DNA of 64,000 nucleotides from SIG607 sp045605385 (GTDB taxonomy: Bacteria; Bacillota; Clostridia; Oscillospirales; Acutalibacteraceae). Below are positions 33,319 to 41,643 of this stretch, in pieces; the stretch's first letter is position 1; each line of letters begins with the position of its first letter. A program made the translations under genes and the position numbers. The stretch covers positions 32,751 to 96,750 of the forward strand of contig JAZUPW010000053.1 of assembly GCA_045605385.1 (NCBI GenBank), in the 5' to 3' direction. The notes under the pieces were generated by a model, which saw only the letters and a program-made list of their open reading frames with translations, ran no database searches and was not told the origin of the DNA.

Positions 33319-34857
33319 ATGAATATGCAAAACAATGTTTATATTACGCAAAGACCCGTTTGTGAACCCTTTGAAATGGGAACAAGGGATAACCTGTTTA
33401 CCCTTATTCTGGCTTTGCTTAGTATTCCGTTTGTATCACTAACCCTGTGGGGCGGGTTTAACAGCGGTTACACTGTATCTGTTATTTTAAGTTTAACACT
33501 TTTCAGCGTATATCTTTTTAATAAAAAAATAAAATTCAAACTTTTTCCTTTTTTATGCTTGTTTATGTCGGTTTGCGCTTCGCTGATATTTACTTATTCG
33601 GCAGACACTTCGGTAAGGTTTTTCCTTGTTTTACTGCTTACGTTATCGGCTTTTATATGGTTTGCTTATCTTGGCGGATATGATTTATCAGATGATTACT
33701 TGCTTGTTTCGGCAGTATCGGGCGGTATTTTAGGTTCAATTTTCGGTAACGTAGCAAAAAGTATTAAAACAGTATTTTCGGGCGAAAATAAAAACAAAAA
33801 AACTATAATAAAAATACTTGCAGGTGCGGTATGCGCTATTCCTGCCATAATTGTTCTTGTAATGCTACTGCGTTCTTCCGATGCCGCTTTTGACGGTTTG
33901 CTGTCACAAATAGGCAAACGCATAGGTAACGTTAACAGCCTTGTATTTAAAGTAATTGTGGGAGTTCTGTTTTTCCCGTTTGCGCTTTCTTTGGGGCTTG
34001 GTCTTGCAAAAAATAAACGCGAACAAGTAAGGTGGCAGATAAAAAGCAGTATTGACAAAATATTTGTTTTGTCGTTTTTATCCGCAATATCGGTTGTTTA
34101 CGTAGCCTACATATTTTCACAGTTCGCTTACTTCTTCAATGCTTTTAAAGGACTTTTACCCGACGGTATTACGGCATCTTCTTATGCAAGGCGCGGTTTT
34201 TTTGAAATGACCGTAATTGCCGCAATAAACTTTGTTATAATAAGTTTTGCTTCGGTTTTCACCAAGAAGAAAGAAAACGGAAAAAGAAACGCTTCTGTTA
34301 ATGCGGTTATAGTGTTTATAGGAGTTTTTACAATTTTGCTTATTGCAACGGCGCTTTCTAAAATGATACTCTACATTAATATTTTCGGTATGACAAGGTT
34401 AAGAATACTTACAAGCGCGTTTATGCTGTTTTTGGCTGTTCTTTTTATTGCGGTAATACTTCGCGTATACATCAACAAGATCTCTGTTATAAAAACAGGA
34501 ATTATTACTGCAACCCTTATACTGCTTGTTGTTGGATTTGCCGACGTAGATAAAACGGTTGCAAAGTATAACCTTTACGCTTACAATAACGAATATATTG
34601 AAGACTTAGACGTAGAAGCGTTAGGCGATTTAGGTTACGGCGCTGTGCCTACGCTTTATGAGATTTATAATAATCAGGATTATTCAAGAAAAATACGCTT
34701 AACTGCAAAAAAAGAACTTAACCAAAAAGTCGAAATTATGTTTTATATAACAGAGGTTGACAACGAAACTGTCTACGAAAGAAAAACAAATGCAGGAAGT
34801 TTTAATGTTTCAGAATATAAAGCGCAAAAAGTTCTTGAAGATTTTCTTGGTATATAA
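33319..34857 (+). CDS. DUF4153/DUF4173-type multi-pass membrane protein
   Basis: This 512-residue protein has roughly a dozen hydrophobic segments in the first 420 residues and a soluble C-terminal domain of about 90 residues with DLDVEALGDLGYGAVPTLYEIY. The start at ATG 33319 follows AAGGAGG and comes one base after the regulator's stop, so it is translated from the same mRNA. These proteins are widespread with YozG/DUF2975 partners; the function is unknown. Confidence 0.75.
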   Translation: MNMQNNVYITQRPVCEPFEMGTRDNLFTLILALLSIPFVSLTLWGGFNSGYTVSVILSLTLFSVYLFNKKIKFKLFPFLCLFMSVCASLIFTYSADTSVRFFLVLLLTLSAFIWFAYLGGYDLSDDYLLVSAVSGGILGSIFGNVAKSIKTVFSGENKNKKTIIKILAGAVCAIPAIIVLVMLLRSSDAAFDGLLSQIGKRIGNVNSLVFKVIVGVLFFPFALSLGLGLAKNKREQVRWQIKSSIDKIFVLSFLSAISVVYVAYIFSQFAYFFNAFKGLLPDGITASSYARRGFFEMTVIAAINFVIISFASVFTKKKENGKRNASVNAVIVFIGVFTILLIATALSKMILYINIFGMTRLRILTSAFMLFLAVLFIAVILRVYINKISVIKTGIITATLILLVVGFADVDKTVAKYNLYAYNNEYIEDLDVEALGDLGYGAVPTLYEIYNNQDYSRKIRLTAKKELNQKVEIMFYITEVDNETVYERKTNAGSFNVSEYKAQKVLEDFLGI

Positions 34858-34860
34858 AAT

Positions 34861-34905
34861 AAAAGATGCTGTCTCACAAAGAAGTGAGACAGCATCTTTT
34901 TTGGC
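34861..34905. terminator. bidirectional terminator
   Basis: A 17-base perfect stem, AAAAGATGCTGTCTCAC paired with its inverse at 34884-34900, then TTTTTT; it separates convergent genes. Confidence 0.92.
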
Positions 34906-34907
34906 AT

Positions 34908-36869
34908 TTATTTTACTGTGAAAAATGCGTGGCCGTAGGGGGGAATAGGAGCCTTTAATTTAACTTTATTGCCTATTATTTCTCCCTCACAGTTAAAGCA
35001 ATCTATACTACTGTAATTATCATTAAGTAAAATTTCGGGATTTAATATTTCATCGGGGAAAATGTTCCAAAGACCAACCGAAAGCCCATTTTCTGTTTGG
35101 TTGCACAGAATATAAAGTTCGGGCGCTTTGGTAAGTACGGCGGGTAAGCCTTTTCCTTTTTGCAGCCACTTAATTCCGTTTATGAGTTGTTGTTGGCGTG
35201 TATAACTGCGGAAAACACCGCTGTTCCAACCTTTGTTGTCTACAAGTACGGTTGCGGCAGCAAAAGAATAAATTATAAATCTTTGTCCGTTTGCATTTTC
35301 GTATTTAAAACAGGCAGGAAAGTTGTTATACTTTTCTACATCCACAATGCTTGGTATAACTCCAAGTCCGGAAGGGGTGGATATAAAGGTACTTAGAATA
35401 CTTGCAGTTTCCTTTAAATTAAAGTTGTAAAACGCCGAATTACCCGTTGTTGCGGTAACAATTTCGCCTAGCGTGTTGAAAAATTCGGCGTTGGGTTTAG
35501 GAGCACGTTCATAGCCGTTTATACCAACATCTATGCCTTTGCTGTAAAGAATTTTTGCGGCAACGGCATCAAGAATTACCCCGTACTTAAGGGATTCTTC
35601 ATCTAAATATTTTGCATTTTCGCCAAAGCAAAGTGTAGCGCCTTCAACGTTGTCGTAAGTAACGGGAATAGAGTTATCGGTTGTAAACTGTTGGCTTAAG
35701 GTAGGCAGAAACGGTCTTCCGTAAATATCGGCAGGATAATCTTCGTTTAAGGTTATACTGTTAATTATTTCGGGCGTTTCAAATATGCGAAGACCAACAC
35801 TTTGACCCGTAAAACGTTTTTCAATATCGTTGTATGCGTCGGTGTTTTTAATATGGCGGTCAACATATCCTGTTTCATAATCGGCTGAAGAATTGTAATC
35901 TATCATATATTTTAAAATAGAGTTACTTTTATTGTCGGCGCGCAATGCCATATCGTAAATTTCAAGTTTGTTTGCGGGAACCCAGTGCCTTGGGCGTGGG
36001 AAGGTATCGCCCTCAGTCATAAGGTCAATATCACCTTTGCACCAATGGGTCTGAAGACGTATTGCCTCAATATTAGTGGCATAAGTGCTTAAATTCTGCC
36101 AATATGGCGCACCCGTAAGACGTATAAAGGGTTTGTTTTTTCCTGCAATTATTTTAGCCAAAACGTCTATAGAAACGCCTTCTCCCATATAAGAACTTGC
36201 ATTTGCGCTTAAACCAATTCTTACGTCAGGATAAAAAGCGTGGGTTTCTTTTTCTATTTTAGCGCAGAAGTTCTTTAAAACTTCGCCTTGCATATCAAAC
36301 CAGATTTTTCGGTATTTATTGGGTCCGCTTTTGTAAATTAAATCAGAAAGGGAGGCGGTATCAACTTTTTCGCCTAATTTGCTTTCATAAAGCTTGATAT
36401 GTTTTTCACAACAACAACTTGAATTAGTTGCAGGGAAAACCTTACCGCCCGTAAAAGTAAAATCGTCTTCAAACATAATTACTTCTACGTTTGTTGAGGC
36501 AATTTCTTTCATAAGAAAACAGTAAGCATCACTGAAGTTATTATCAAGCGGACAATATGCATCGCCTATTTCTTCACCGCTGAACTTTTTAAGATGTGTA
36601 AAGGGTGGATTTTCGTTTACGTTTTCTTTAGCGCCGTAACCTATTGTGGGGAATAGCCACGCGCCAACTTTAAATCCCGCAGCTTCGAAGACAGATTTGT
36701 TGTGGCTAAACAGCGCTTTTTCGGCTGCTAATTTTTCTTTATCAAACAAAAAACGGTTAAAGGTTATAAGAATAAGCTGAGGATTGCACCGTTTAAGTTC
36801 TCTTATTTTTTTATTTAGTTCTTCTTGTGTGAACTTGCGGTTGAATATCGGAATCCATAAATTATACAT
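34908..36869 (-). CDS. large cytosolic protein of unknown function, possibly a glycosidase
   Basis: I do not recognise this 653-residue protein by name. The N-terminal 350 residues have a barrel-like rhythm with VEVIMFEDDFTF, where paired acids could be catalytic, and RLTGAPYWQNL. The middle (about 400-520) resembles a flavodoxin-like glutaminase-type fold as in GH42 trimerisation domains, and the end is beta-rich with IPPYGHAFFTVK. There is no signal peptide. It ends an operon with a sugar isomerase and a GH16 enzyme, 15 bases after the isomerase gene, which supports a carbohydrate role. Confidence 0.6.
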   Translation of the reverse strand: MYNLWIPIFNRKFTQEELNKKIRELKRCNPQLILITFNRFLFDKEKLAAEKALFSHNKSVFEAAGFKVGAWLFPTIGYGAKENVNENPPFTHLKKFSGEEIGDAYCPLDNNFSDAYCFLMKEIASTNVEVIMFEDDFTFTGGKVFPATNSSCCCEKHIKLYESKLGEKVDTASLSDLIYKSGPNKYRKIWFDMQGEVLKNFCAKIEKETHAFYPDVRIGLSANASSYMGEGVSIDVLAKIIAGKNKPFIRLTGAPYWQNLSTYATNIEAIRLQTHWCKGDIDLMTEGDTFPRPRHWVPANKLEIYDMALRADNKSNSILKYMIDYNSSADYETGYVDRHIKNTDAYNDIEKRFTGQSVGLRIFETPEIINSITLNEDYPADIYGRPFLPTLSQQFTTDNSIPVTYDNVEGATLCFGENAKYLDEESLKYGVILDAVAAKILYSKGIDVGINGYERAPKPNAEFFNTLGEIVTATTGNSAFYNFNLKETASILSTFISTPSGLGVIPSIVDVEKYNNFPACFKYENANGQRFIIYSFAAATVLVDNKGWNSGVFRSYTRQQQLINGIKWLQKGKGLPAVLTKAPELYILCNQTENGLSVGLWNIFPDEILNPEILLNDNYSSIDCFNCEGEIIGNKVKLKAPIPPYGHAFFTVK

Positions 36870-36884
36870 AGAAAATCATCTCCT

Positions 36885-37799
36885 TTATTCTTCGTATAAA
36901 GAATATGCGGTTAATATATGTTTAGCCGTAAGATATAAAAGTTCTTCTAACTTTTGCTGCATAAAAAGCTGAGGCTCATTTAAACGGCATTCGCCGTCGA
37001 ATTGTCTTCTATTGCCAAGCCAGTATTTGTCGGGGCGTAGTGTTGAACTGCACTCTAACGTAAAACAGCCTTTATAATCAATATCAATTAAGGCGTTTAT
37101 TACTTCGTCGTGGTTAAGTGTGCCAAAAAAGGGAATCAGGTGTTCGTCACTTTTTCCGCGGTTATCGTTATAGTGAATAGCGTAAAGCTGTTCTCCTATA
37201 GCCTTTATATTGTCATACTGAGCGCCGTCGCAATTTCCGTGTCCCGTATCCCAACAAGCGTGGAGATTAGGATGATTAACGAATTCTAAAAATTCACGCA
37301 TATCCTTGCCTGTGTTTGCCCAGTAACAAGCGCCTGAATTAACGGCACAAGAATTTTCAATAAGAATATTAATACCAAGCTTTTCAGCAGTGGGAAGTAA
37401 CTTTTCATAGAACGCTTTGTTTTTAACAAACCATTCTTCTTTTGAAATACCAAGCATTTGTCCGGGATGTACTACCGTATTTTTAATACCGAGTTCAGCG
37501 CATATTTCAATAGAACGCAGGGTTGCTTTAATTAAAAAATCAACGTGGTTTTCATCTTTACTAAGCGGATTACCGCCTTGTGAGTGTGCCTGAACAAAGC
37601 TCATTCCAAGACGCCTGGCCTCTGCTTTAAGTTTTTTTACCTCTTCACGCCAAGAGTCTTTCATATAAGGGGAATCGGGCGTGAACTCGTACATACTTAA
37701 ATCTACGTATTTAAAGCCTGCTTTATTAAGCTCGTTTATAATTTCAATATCGTTCAGTTGATAACGGCCGAAGTCACCCGTTGTTGTTGCAATTTTCAT
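36885..37799 (-). CDS. sugar phosphate isomerase/epimerase (xylose-isomerase-like TIM barrel)
   Basis: A 304-residue TIM-barrel enzyme of the AP-endonuclease-2 superfamily. Metal-site elements are the His in VVHPGQM, the Glu in ILIENSCA, CWDTGHGNCDG with Asp and His, AIHYNDNRGKSDEH, and the final acidic FTLECSS. Such enzymes interconvert keto- and aldo-sugars or epimerise them. The start at ATG 37799 comes about two bases after the GH16 stop. Confidence 0.85.
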   Translation of the reverse strand: MKIATTTGDFGRYQLNDIEIINELNKAGFKYVDLSMYEFTPDSPYMKDSWREEVKKLKAEARRLGMSFVQAHSQGGNPLSKDENHVDFLIKATLRSIEICAELGIKNTVVHPGQMLGISKEEWFVKNKAFYEKLLPTAEKLGINILIENSCAVNSGACYWANTGKDMREFLEFVNHPNLHACWDTGHGNCDGAQYDNIKAIGEQLYAIHYNDNRGKSDEHLIPFFGTLNHDEVINALIDIDYKGCFTLECSSTLRPDKYWLGNRRQFDGECRLNEPQLFMQQKLEELLYLTAKHILTAYSLYEE

Positions 37800-37801
37800 A
37801 A

Positions 37802-38728
37802 TTAAACATACCAAGCGTTAGGCAAATTGCTGCCTTTTACCTCTTTGGTTTTTGCTATAATTTCATCTTTAAACTTAATTTCTTCTTTTTCGGGGTTCTG
37901 ATAAAGTCTTATCCAGTCTACTTTGTAGTTAATGGGAAACTCATCATCTTCTTCTAAGTTCCAACCCGGAACCGACCAACTGCCGCCGTAAGAAAAGATT
38001 TCGTTATTAAGAAGTATAAAGTGAAAATCGTGGAAGCCTTCAACGCCCTCTATTGCATTTGCAATTCTTGTTCCTTCAATTGGGTCAATGGGGAACTGTT
38101 TATAAAGCACGTCATCTATATAAAAAGAGAAGAAATTTTCATCCCAACCCATACCGTAAACGTGGTATTCATTGTTAAGGTTTTCGTAATTCTTAAAGAA
38201 GTAAGCGCGTGTATCGTTACCTTCTTCGCCGTCATAAGAGGTGTGTAACCAACTGCCGTCGGGCTTTTTGCCCCATTTATGTATGTTGCAAACAGCCTTG
38301 CGCTGACTTGAAAATATTTCAAAAATATCTATTTCGGAAAACCAGGAAGCCTTAGAAAACGGGCTTTTGCTTTGCAACCAAAAACCAGGCCAAGCGCCGT
38401 GGCGATATGGAGGACAAGCGCACATTTCAAGGTAACCGTATTTAAATTCCATACGGTTTCTTGTGGTAAAGCCTTCAGGAACTCTGTAAGGTTTTTCCTT
38501 ATCATCATTTTTATGTACTTGTAAAAGAAGTTTGCCATCTTCTATTCTGCAACAGGTTTCGCTGTTATCGTATACGCGGTCTTTTCCGCCCATACTGTGG
38601 TCAAAACTCCATTTGTTATCTAAGTCAATTTCATTTTTATCAAATTCATCGTGCCAAACAAGAACTCTGCCTTGTTTTTCATAAGGAATACCGTATTTTT
38701 CGGCTTCTTTTTTCATAATTTCTGACAT
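37802..38728 (-). CDS. GH16-family glycoside hydrolase, no export signal
   Basis: This 308-residue beta-jellyroll enzyme has the catalytic motif WFSEIDIFEIF, matching the E-x-D-x-(x)-E of GH16 beta-glucanases/agarases, and an upstream YGYLEMCACPPYRHGAWPGFW strand. Unlike most GH16 proteins it has no signal peptide, so it should act on imported oligosaccharides. It is the first gene of a leftward operon with an isomerase and the 653-residue protein. Confidence 0.88.
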   Translation of the reverse strand: MSEIMKKEAEKYGIPYEKQGRVLVWHDEFDKNEIDLDNKWSFDHSMGGKDRVYDNSETCCRIEDGKLLLQVHKNDDKEKPYRVPEGFTTRNRMEFKYGYLEMCACPPYRHGAWPGFWLQSKSPFSKASWFSEIDIFEIFSSQRKAVCNIHKWGKKPDGSWLHTSYDGEEGNDTRAYFFKNYENLNNEYHVYGMGWDENFFSFYIDDVLYKQFPIDPIEGTRIANAIEGVEGFHDFHFILLNNEIFSYGGSWSVPGWNLEEDDEFPINYKVDWIRLYQNPEKEEIKFKDEIIAKTKEVKGSNLPNAWYV

Positions 38729-38810
38729 AATTTATGCCCCCTTTGAAGTTATAAAAAGCAATAAATACCTTTTTTTGTATACTACCACAAATTGGTGTAA
38801 TATGCAATAA

Positions 38811-38838
38811 AAAAAGCCGTTTAAAACGGCTTTTTTTG
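38811..38838. terminator. terminator
   Basis: AAAAAAGCCGTTT and AAACGGCTTTTTTT form a hairpin usable on either strand; on the minus strand it follows the phosphoribosyltransferase gene. Confidence 0.8.
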
Positions 38839-38844
38839 AAAATT

Positions 38845-39486
38845 TTAAATTTTTGAAAATCCGTGGCAGTTAACAAGAGCATCTAATTTCTGCCCTGCTT
38901 TGCACATAGGACATTCGTGGGCAGGGTAATTTGCATATCCTTCCAAATCTTTCGGGTCAAATACTGAATAAACAGGTAAATCTCTGCATTCTTTTGCGGT
39001 AGAGAATATAGCCGATATACAAGAAATGTTACCGCCGTAATATTTAATTGCATCTATAGCAGCTTCTACGGTTTTGCCCGAAGCAACCGAAACAGCAAGT
39101 ATAAGAACGTTTTTGCCTTTTATCATTGGAACAATGTTATCTCTGAAAAGAAGTTGACTTGAATTTGTGGTTTCAGGAGTAACTACGTAAATTGATTTAT
39201 GGGCGTTCATATTAACGAAATCAGCCTTTGAAAGCTGTTCGGCAAGACAAGCGCCTATAACCTCGGTACCGTCAAGACAAAGAATAGTGTCAACAACAGT
39301 TGTGTGATAAAAATAAGAACACAGTTCTTCGGCAACGGCTTTCGCTTCGGAAAGGCGTGTTTTTTGCGCAACCACGTCTATGTAGTAATTGCTGTGGCAG
39401 TTACTTGTAGCAAAATGACCGTGCGCAACGCGAAGATACAGGTTCTTCCTTTTAGTTTCGTACTTAAAATTTTTGTTTGTAGGCAT
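38845..39486 (-). CDS. phosphoribosyltransferase-like protein (orotate PRTase type)
   Basis: The product has 213 residues. The PRPP-binding loop VLILAVSVASGKTVEAAIDAI is visible, although the usual two acidic residues before it are replaced by Leu-Ala-Val, which is unusual. It ends with a CPMCKAGQKLDALVN motif containing two cysteines, as found in some orotate PRTase-like proteins of Clostridia. No pyrimidine genes are nearby, so the base substrate is uncertain. Confidence 0.7.
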   Translation of the reverse strand: MPTNKNFKYETKRKNLYLRVAHGHFATSNCHSNYYIDVVAQKTRLSEAKAVAEELCSYFYHTTVVDTILCLDGTEVIGACLAEQLSKADFVNMNAHKSIYVVTPETTNSSQLLFRDNIVPMIKGKNVLILAVSVASGKTVEAAIDAIKYYGGNISCISAIFSTAKECRDLPVYSVFDPKDLEGYANYPAHECPMCKAGQKLDALVNCHGFSKI

Positions 39487-39561
39487 ATTTTTGCTCCTTT
39501 TTATTTTATTTTACTATAAAAGCAGCATTTTATCAAGAAGAATTTTGTCGAAGCAATAATA

Positions 39562-39588
39562 AAGCAGAGAAAAATTCTTTCTCTGCTT
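39562..39588 (-). terminator. minus-strand terminator
   Basis: AAGCAGAGA pairs with TCTCTGCTT; on the minus strand it ends with TTTATTATTG after the hydrolase gene. Confidence 0.6.
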
Positions 39589-39594
39589 AAAAAA

Positions 39595-40338
39595 TCACTT
39601 ATTTATGAATTCATAAATCAATTTTCCAAAAACACTTATACCGTTTTCATCTAGTTTTCCAACGTAATGACAGTGTGTGCCGTGCTGTACCGAAAGGGAA
39701 ATTTTTTCTTCGTCGTACCCAAAGTGCTTAAGCGTGGCAATCATAAGCATAGTTTGTTCATAACGGCATTTCATATCGTTATCGGATACTATAAAGAACA
39801 TAGGCGAAATATCGGTACCGTTTTTACCTAAAAAGTACATAGGCGCGGTTTCATCAATAACAACATCCCTTGGATCGTGGCCTTTTTCTTTTATTACTTC
39901 AAAATGGCCTGTAGGCTGACCTGCATCGTGTATATAACCTGTAATATCGGTAGGTTTAATACCGTGTTTGCCTAAATATTTAGGGTTGAAGCATAACATC
40001 ATAGAAATATAACCGCCAGCACTACTTCCGCCAACGTATATTTTATCGCAGTTGCCGTATTCTTTAATGTGTTCTTTTACCCACGCTACAGCATCGGCGC
40101 AGTCTTCTAAATAATCGGGGAATTTGGCGCTCGGGTACATACGGTATTCAACACTTGCTACCGCAATATTTTTTGAATTAAGATATTCCCCACAATCTTT
40201 GCAGGTAGTGCGGAAATCTCCTGTTTTAAGTCCCCCGCCGTGGAAATAAACAAAAACAGTATCAAAATCACCGTCGGGAAGGCGTAACTGTATTCTTTGA
40301 TTGTGTTCGTTATAAACTATAATTTCGTGTTCACGCAT
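39595..40338 (-). CDS. alpha/beta hydrolase, esterase/lipase type
   Basis: This 247-residue cytosolic hydrolase resembles the hormone-sensitive-lipase/BD-FAE group. The oxyanion-hole motif FVYFHGGGLKTGDF lies near residue 30 and the nucleophile elbow GGSSAGGYISM near 105. The Asp (in FIVSDNDMKC) and His (in QHGTHCHYVG) complete the triad. It overlaps the preceding small membrane-protein gene by eight bases, so a transport-plus-hydrolysis pair is likely. Confidence 0.85.
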   Translation of the reverse strand: MREHEIIVYNEHNQRIQLRLPDGDFDTVFVYFHGGGLKTGDFRTTCKDCGEYLNSKNIAVASVEYRMYPSAKFPDYLEDCADAVAWVKEHIKEYGNCDKIYVGGSSAGGYISMMLCFNPKYLGKHGIKPTDITGYIHDAGQPTGHFEVIKEKGHDPRDVVIDETAPMYFLGKNGTDISPMFFIVSDNDMKCRYEQTMLMIATLKHFGYDEEKISLSVQHGTHCHYVGKLDENGISVFGKLIYEFINK

Positions 40339-40633
40339 TTTTATCTTTTTCCTTGTCTAATTTATGGTTTCTTATGTAAATCATAAGGTCGGTAAATACC
40401 ATAATAAAGTTAAGAACGTAGAAGAATAGTACGTACCATTTAGAAGCAAAATTAGCCATATATGCTTCGTTTACAAGTTTAGAGGTAATACCTGCTATGT
40501 AACCGAAAAGAATAAGACATAAAAAACCTAAACTTTTTCCTTTTGTGGTACGCGCCTTGTAAGATTTCATAACGTTAAGCGGCCACGAAGCACCAAAGGA
40601 AACAACCATTATAATTTCTAAAATTTCTGCCAT
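40331..40633 (-). CDS. SemiSWEET-like small membrane protein
   Basis: A 100-residue protein with three predicted helices (about 4-24, 35-58 and 66-88). FGASWPLNVMKSYKARTTKG resembles the PQ-loop/MtN3 repeat of bacterial SemiSWEET sugar transporters in size and position. The C-terminus is charged. It is the first gene of the two-gene operon with the hydrolase, opposite a LysR regulator. Confidence 0.65.
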   Translation of the reverse strand: MAEILEIIMVVSFGASWPLNVMKSYKARTTKGKSLGFLCLILFGYIAGITSKLVNEAYMANFASKWYVLFFYVLNFIMVFTDLMIYIRNHKLDKEKDKNA

Positions 40634-40682
40634 AAAACAACCCTCATTTTCTATTTTTCTTAATATAATTTATCACAAGTTC

Positions 40683-40736
40683 AGCATATTGTAAAGCATT
40701 AAATAACATATAGCACTATATGTTGAAAGTTATGCT
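40683..40736. promoter_or_regulatory. palindromic operator between LysR-type gene and the permease operon
   Basis: AACATATAG-CA-CTATATGTT (40705-40724) is a perfect palindrome, set within a wider AGCATA/TATGCT pair (40683-40688 and 40731-40736). LysR regulators bind such dyads between divergent genes. Confidence 0.65.
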
Positions 40737-40770
40737 AAAGTGTGTTAAAATATAAAAAAGGGGAGATATT

Positions 40771-41613
40771 ATGGAACTTTTACAACTTAAGTATTTTTGC
40801 GATGCCGCAAAAAGTGAAAATTTTTCAGCAACTGCAAAAAAGTTTTCAGTACCGGCATCAAATATATCGCAAAGTATAAAAAGGCTTGAAGATGAACTTG
40901 GAATACTGTTATTTACAAGACAAGCCAACAGGGTTATTCTTAACGAGAACGGAAAAGAATTTTTTAAAAGCGTTAATCAGGCACTATTGCTTATAGAAAA
41001 TGCAACCAAGATTATAGGCGACCAAAAAGATGAGGGGGAAATAAATATTTGCATAAATGCCAACCGCCGTATTGTTATGCAGACAATAGAAAAGTTTAAA
41101 ATGAAGTATCCCGAAATACATATAAAAACAATGCTGTTTTGTGATCCGTTAAGTGAAGATTTTGATTTAATAATAGACTGCAACGATAAAAACCTTGATG
41201 CGTTTGACCGTGAAATACTTTTAAACGAGGGCATTGGTGTGGCAATAAATAAAAGCAACCCGTTATCAGTAGGGAAATTAGATTTTAAAAAGTTTAGTTC
41301 CGAGCCGTTTATAACCATGAGCAAAAAAAGTAATCTTCACAGCATAACAGAATCAATATGTAATGATTTCGGGTTTTCTCCCAATATTGCCGTTGTAAGC
41401 GATGACCCGTTTTACGTTAGAAAATGTGTTGAATTAGGGTTAGGCGTTGCTGTAGTGCCGATTTTTTCGTGGCAGGGACAATATGGTGAAGATACCGTTT
41501 TAAGAGAACTTGAAGGGTATAGCAGAAGCACCTATATTTATACACTTAAAGATAAGTATATACCGCTTTGTGTTAAAAACTTTATAAAATTTTTAAAGAA
41601 CGAATGCAAATAA
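40771..41613 (+). CDS. LysR-family transcriptional regulator
   Basis: This 280-residue regulator has the winged helix MELLQLKYFCDAAKSENFSA, then SVPASNISQSIKRLEDELGI and LFTRQANRVILNENGKEF at the N-terminus, and a periplasmic-binding-protein-like effector domain from about residue 90. It is divergent from the SemiSWEET-like/hydrolase operon and a dyad operator lies between; control of that pair is inferred. Confidence 0.93.
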   Translation: MELLQLKYFCDAAKSENFSATAKKFSVPASNISQSIKRLEDELGILLFTRQANRVILNENGKEFFKSVNQALLLIENATKIIGDQKDEGEINICINANRRIVMQTIEKFKMKYPEIHIKTMLFCDPLSEDFDLIIDCNDKNLDAFDREILLNEGIGVAINKSNPLSVGKLDFKKFSSEPFITMSKKSNLHSITESICNDFGFSPNIAVVSDDPFYVRKCVELGLGVAVVPIFSWQGQYGEDTVLRELEGYSRSTYIYTLKDKYIPLCVKNFIKFLKNECK

Positions 41614-41640
41614 AAAAACCGACCGCGAAGGTCGGTTTTT
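41614..41640. terminator. bidirectional terminator
   Basis: AAAAACCGACC and GGTCGGTTTTT, loop GCGAA, between convergent genes. Confidence 0.9.
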
Positions 41641-41643
41641 ATT

